Shown: one piece after another, positions 61,659 to 64,000 of the stretch
Position numbering within the stretch: the stretch's first letter is position 1
Layout: each line of letters opens with the position of its first letter
Assembly: GCF_021165935.1 (NCBI RefSeq)
Contig: NZ_CP088953.1
Span: 1,783,501 to 1,847,500 of the forward strand
Direction: 5' to 3'
From: Microbulbifer elongatus
GTDB lineage: Bacteria > Pseudomonadota > Gammaproteobacteria > Pseudomonadales > Cellvibrionaceae
Length of the DNA: 64,000 bases
Program-made: the position numbers and the translations under genes
The notes under the pieces: model-generated
What the model was told of the DNA's origin: nothing
What the model saw: only the letters and a program-made list of their open reading frames with translations
The model's database searches: none

Positions 61659-62975
61659 ATGAGTGAGTTTTCCGTACGCCGGCTGGATGCCGGAAATCCC
61701 GATTTTTCCTCCGATCTCGATGGGCTACTGGCGTGGGAGTCCGTGGCGGATACACAGGTTGAAGCGACGGTGGCTGGCATCCTTCAGGATGTGAAAACCC
61801 GTGGTGACGGGGCAGTGATTGAGTACACCAATCGTTATGACCGCCGCCAGCTAACGCAGGCCACAGACTTTTGCCTGCAGGCGGCAGACCTGCAGGGGGC
61901 ACTGGAGCGTATTCCCGCTGACAAGCGGGCCGCGCTCGAGTCCGCAGCCGAGCGTGTGCGTGCTTATCACGAACACCAGCTGCAATCCTCCTGGCAGTAC
62001 CAGGAAACCGATGGCACCGTGCTGGGCCAGCAGATTACCGCCATGGAACGTGTCGGTATCTATGTGCCCGGCGGCAAAGCCAGCTACCCTTCCTCGGTGT
62101 TGATGAACGCCATTCCCGCGCGGGTTGCCGGCGTGGAAGAAGTGTTGATGGTGGTGCCGGCACCGGACAATCAGCTCAGTGACCTGGTGTTGGCCGCCGC
62201 CGCGATTGCCGGTGTGGATAAGGTCTTTACCATTGGCGGCGCCCAGGCCGTTGCGGCATTGGCTTTCGGAACAGAGACCATTGCCCGTGTCGACAAGATC
62301 GTTGGTCCGGGCAATATTTTCGTCGCCTCGGCCAAGCGCGCTGTCTTTGGTCAGGTGGCAATCGACATGATTGCCGGACCCTCGGAAATTCTGGTTATCT
62401 GTGATGGCAAGACCGATCCGGACTGGATTGCCATGGATCTGCTCTCCCAGGCGGAGCACGATGAGCAGGCCCAGTCGATTCTACTGAGCCCGGATGCCGG
62501 ATTTCTCGATGCGGTAGCCGCGTCTTTGCAAAAGCTGCTTGCCGATCTGCCGCGAGAGGCCATTGCCAGCCGCTCTATTGCCGAGCGTGGTGCCTTGATT
62601 CTGGTTCGCGATATTGCGCAGGCGATCGAGGTCTCCAACCGCATAGCGCCGGAGCACCTGGAGGTGTCTGTGGATAACCCGGAACAGTATCTCCCGCAGA
62701 TCCGTCACGCCGGGGCGATCTTCCTTGGGCGTTATACCGCCGAAGCGCTGGGAGACTACTGTGCGGGGCCCAACCATGTGCTGCCCACCAGCGGTACCGC
62801 GCGCTTCTCTTCGCCCCTGGGCGTCTATGACTTCCAGAAACGCAGCTCGATTATCTATTGCTCTCCGGAAGGTGCGGATACGCTCGGGCGCGTAGCGGCC
62901 ACCCTGGCCAAGGGGGAAGGGCTGGATGCCCACGCGCGCTCTGCGGAATACCGGGTGCGCAATTCCGCAGACTGA
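61659..62975 (+). CDS. hisD: Histidinol dehydrogenase
   Basis: HisD oxidises L-histidinol to L-histidine in two NAD+-dependent steps. The 438-residue protein has [51 protein letters not shown] (zinc ligands), the catalytic [10 protein letters not shown] and [14 protein letters not shown]. In pseudomonads hisC follows hisD; here it does not. Confidence 0.97.
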   Translation: MSEFSVRRLDAGNPDFSSDLDGLLAWESVADTQVEATVAGILQDVKTRGDGAVIEYTNRYDRRQLTQATDFCLQAADLQGALERIPADKRAALESAAERVRAYHEHQLQSSWQYQETDGTVLGQQITAMERVGIYVPGGKASYPSSVLMNAIPARVAGVEEVLMVVPAPDNQLSDLVLAAAAIAGVDKVFTIGGAQAVAALAFGTETIARVDKIVGPGNIFVASAKRAVFGQVAIDMIAGPSEILVICDGKTDPDWIAMDLLSQAEHDEQAQSILLSPDAGFLDAVAASLQKLLADLPREAIASRSIAERGALILVRDIAQAIEVSNRIAPEHLEVSVDNPEQYLPQIRHAGAIFLGRYTAEALGDYCAGPNHVLPTSGTARFSSPLGVYDFQKRSSIIYCSPEGADTLGRVAATLAKGEGLDAHARSAEYRVRNSAD

Positions 62976-63030
62976 TGTTCCGCCGGCCGACACCGTATGG
63001 ATGGTTGTGACCGGCGGTGATTGCCGAAGG

Positions 63031-63525
63031 TTACTGGCTGGCGGGGGCGACCGCTGGAATTTTGGTTGCCTGCCAGGCCAGTGCCCGCCACTCCCCATTA
63101 CGCTTGATGAAAGTGCCGGTGTTGAAGAACTCCATCTTGCTGGCACTGCGGTCGGCGCTGGGCTGAGGCTCGGCGATCAGGCGAAAGGCCACGATGGCGG
63201 TATCCCCCAGCAGGCGAATGTCGGTCGCCTCGGCGCGATAGTGCATCGCCGCGGAATCAGTCTGCGACTCTTCTTGTGTTGCTTTGTCGGCCGCGTTTTT
63301 TTTCATTCCCGCGAGAATCTCGGCTTTGCCAAACCGCTGACCTGATGAGCTGGTGTAAATAAGGTCGTCGGCCCAGAAGCGCTGGTGCACCTGGATATCG
63401 TCGGCGGCACCCGCCAGAAAGCGGTTGAGCAGGCGATTTAGGTTCGCGCGCTCATCGGCGAAGGTGCTGGGCTGAAACAGTGTCAGTATCACCGCTACAG
63501 TGCACCCGAGCGTTCTAGATTTCAT
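63031..63525 (-). CDS. Secreted NTF2-like (DUF4440-type) protein
   Basis: This 164-residue protein has a signal peptide (about 1-23, LGCTVAVILTLFQPSTFA) and a cystatin-like alpha+beta domain typical of SnoaL/DUF4440 proteins (HQRFWADDLIYTSSSGQRFGKAEIL, DTAIVAFRLIAE, RNGEWRALAWQATKI). Such proteins bind small ligands or act in unknown periplasmic roles; no catalytic assignment is possible. An unusually purine-rich leader precedes it, with AGAGGAG as ribosome site. It occupies the slot of hisC relative to Pseudomonas. Confidence 0.82.
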   Translation of the reverse strand: MKSRTLGCTVAVILTLFQPSTFADERANLNRLLNRFLAGAADDIQVHQRFWADDLIYTSSSGQRFGKAEILAGMKKNAADKATQEESQTDSAAMHYRAEATDIRLLGDTAIVAFRLIAEPQPSADRSASKMEFFNTGTFIKRNGEWRALAWQATKIPAVAPASQ

Positions 63526-63649
63526 GGTTGCTGGCTCCTCTTTTCTCCGTTCTCCCTTTCCCTTTTCCCTTCGCCATTCTCATTCACCGGTTTCGCTAGC
63601 CGGGTTTGGATATTCGGGTCTGGGCACCAGGTCAGCGGTGCGGAACGGA

Positions 63650-64000
63650 TCAACCGCCGTTCTGCGGCTGGCCGTCTTCTGCCTGAGGTCTCTCCGAGAC
63701 GGTTGCCTGGGTGGCCAGGGTTTCACCGTCGCGGATATAGGTGATGGTTACCACTTCACCGGGGCGCAGAGTGGCCATCGCGGCGTTGCCGTGCTTGCCA
63801 TCATTGATGGGGGTGGCGTTGATATGGGTGATCACGTCCCCGGGCTGCAGTCCCGCCTGGTGCGCGGGACCACTTTTGTAGATTGCGGTAATGATCACAC
63901 CGTTGGTGGATGCCAGGTTGAAAGCGCGCGCCAGCAGCGGGTTGAGGTTTTCCGCTTCCACGCCCAGCCAGCCGGGAACCACCCGGCCAAACTCGATCAG
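63650..64000 (-). CDS. DegS/AlgW-like serine protease, C-terminal PDZ part (5' end outside window)
   Basis: The frame is open through the edge of the window, beginning LIEFGRVVPGWLGVEAENL and covering one PDZ domain (GVIITAIYKSGPAHQAGLQPGDVITHINATPI) with a short acidic/Gln-rich tail. GR(V)VPGWLGVE is the usual junction between the protease domain and PDZ in DegS/AlgW/DegQ. With the hisG-hisD neighbourhood, this matches algW of Pseudomonas, the sigma-E/AlgU stress sensor. The catalytic domain is not visible. Confidence 0.85.
   Translation of the reverse strand: MIEFGRVVPGWLGVEAENLNPLLARAFNLASTNGVIITAIYKSGPAHQAGLQPGDVITHINATPINDGKHGNAAMATLRPGEVVTITYIRDGETLATQATVSERPQAEDGQPQNGG

Overview
This is a GC-rich chromosomal window from a free-living, Gram-negative gammaproteobacterium. 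Gene order follows three Pseudomonas-type core neighbourhoods (dksA-gluQRS-cbrX-cbrA-cbrB-pcnB-folK-panB; lpxL/dapA-bamC; ptsO-rapZ-ptsN-hpf-rpoN-lptB-lptA-lptC-kdsC-kdsD ... mlaC-ibaG-murA-hisG-hisD-algW/degS-like). A marine Cellvibrionales organism, perhaps Microbulbifer-like, is suggested by the PPi-type phosphofructokinase, the deoxynucleoside kinase between folK and panB, and the intergenic stem-loop repeats. That taxonomic assignment is an inference. No rRNA, tRNA, CRISPR array, prophage or intact insertion sequence was seen.

Layout. 1-6.8 kb: aldo/keto reductase tail, DUF2789, lpxL, dapA, bamC, an MBL-fold hydrolase, hexose-6-P mutarotase, zntB. 6.8-11.3 kb (minus): thioesterase, panB, deoxynucleoside kinase, folK, pcnB. 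11.3-12.3 kb: a 1-kb gap with no convincing protein gene. It is the most interesting part of the window: read on the minus strand it has a sigma-54 promoter, an upstream cluster of TGTTAC half-sites, and about 400 nt packed with AANAANAA (Hfq/Crc 'CA') motifs between small hairpins. I call it a CrcZ-like decoy RNA. 12.3-18.8 kb (minus): cbrB, cbrA, a cbrX-like microprotein, gluQRS, dksA. 19-27 kb: sfsA, Rieske protein, HtrA-type protease, htpX, a TfoX C-terminal-domain protein, M15 peptidase, cysE, an unknown protein, tag, ppa. 27.1-31.2 kb: a glutamine synthetase-like ligase, aldehyde dehydrogenase and Fe-alcohol dehydrogenase cassette, probably a gamma-glutamylated amine or amino-alcohol pathway. 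31.2-35.3 kb (minus): a TPP-riboswitch-controlled thiamine salvage operon. 35.4-45.6 kb: LLM oxidoreductase, membrane proteins, RpiB-type isomerase, a DCC-GNAT fusion, a Cys-rich protein, a second GS-like ligase, PPi-PFK, mpl, ubiX, SelW-like protein. 45.6-64 kb: MMPL/RND exporter, darP, mgtE, the PTS-Ntr/rpoN cluster, LPS transport and Kdo genes, mlaC, ibaG, murA, hisG, hisD, an NTF2-like protein, and the end of a DegS/AlgW-like protease.

How the parts connect: the window carries both the sigma-54 factor (rpoN) and a sigma-54-dependent activator pair (CbrA/CbrB), next to a matching sigma-54 promoter that would drive the A-rich RNA. In Pseudomonas the same arrangement is the switch that relieves Hfq/Crc catabolite repression. 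The amine-ligase cassettes and thiamine salvage operon are the kind of nutrient-scavenging functions such a switch could serve, but no direct link to them is visible. An imperfect intergenic repeat occurs three times (near 17.2, 20.3 and 27.0 kb). Its outer arms differ between copies yet stay complementary within two of them, which indicates selection on a hairpin.
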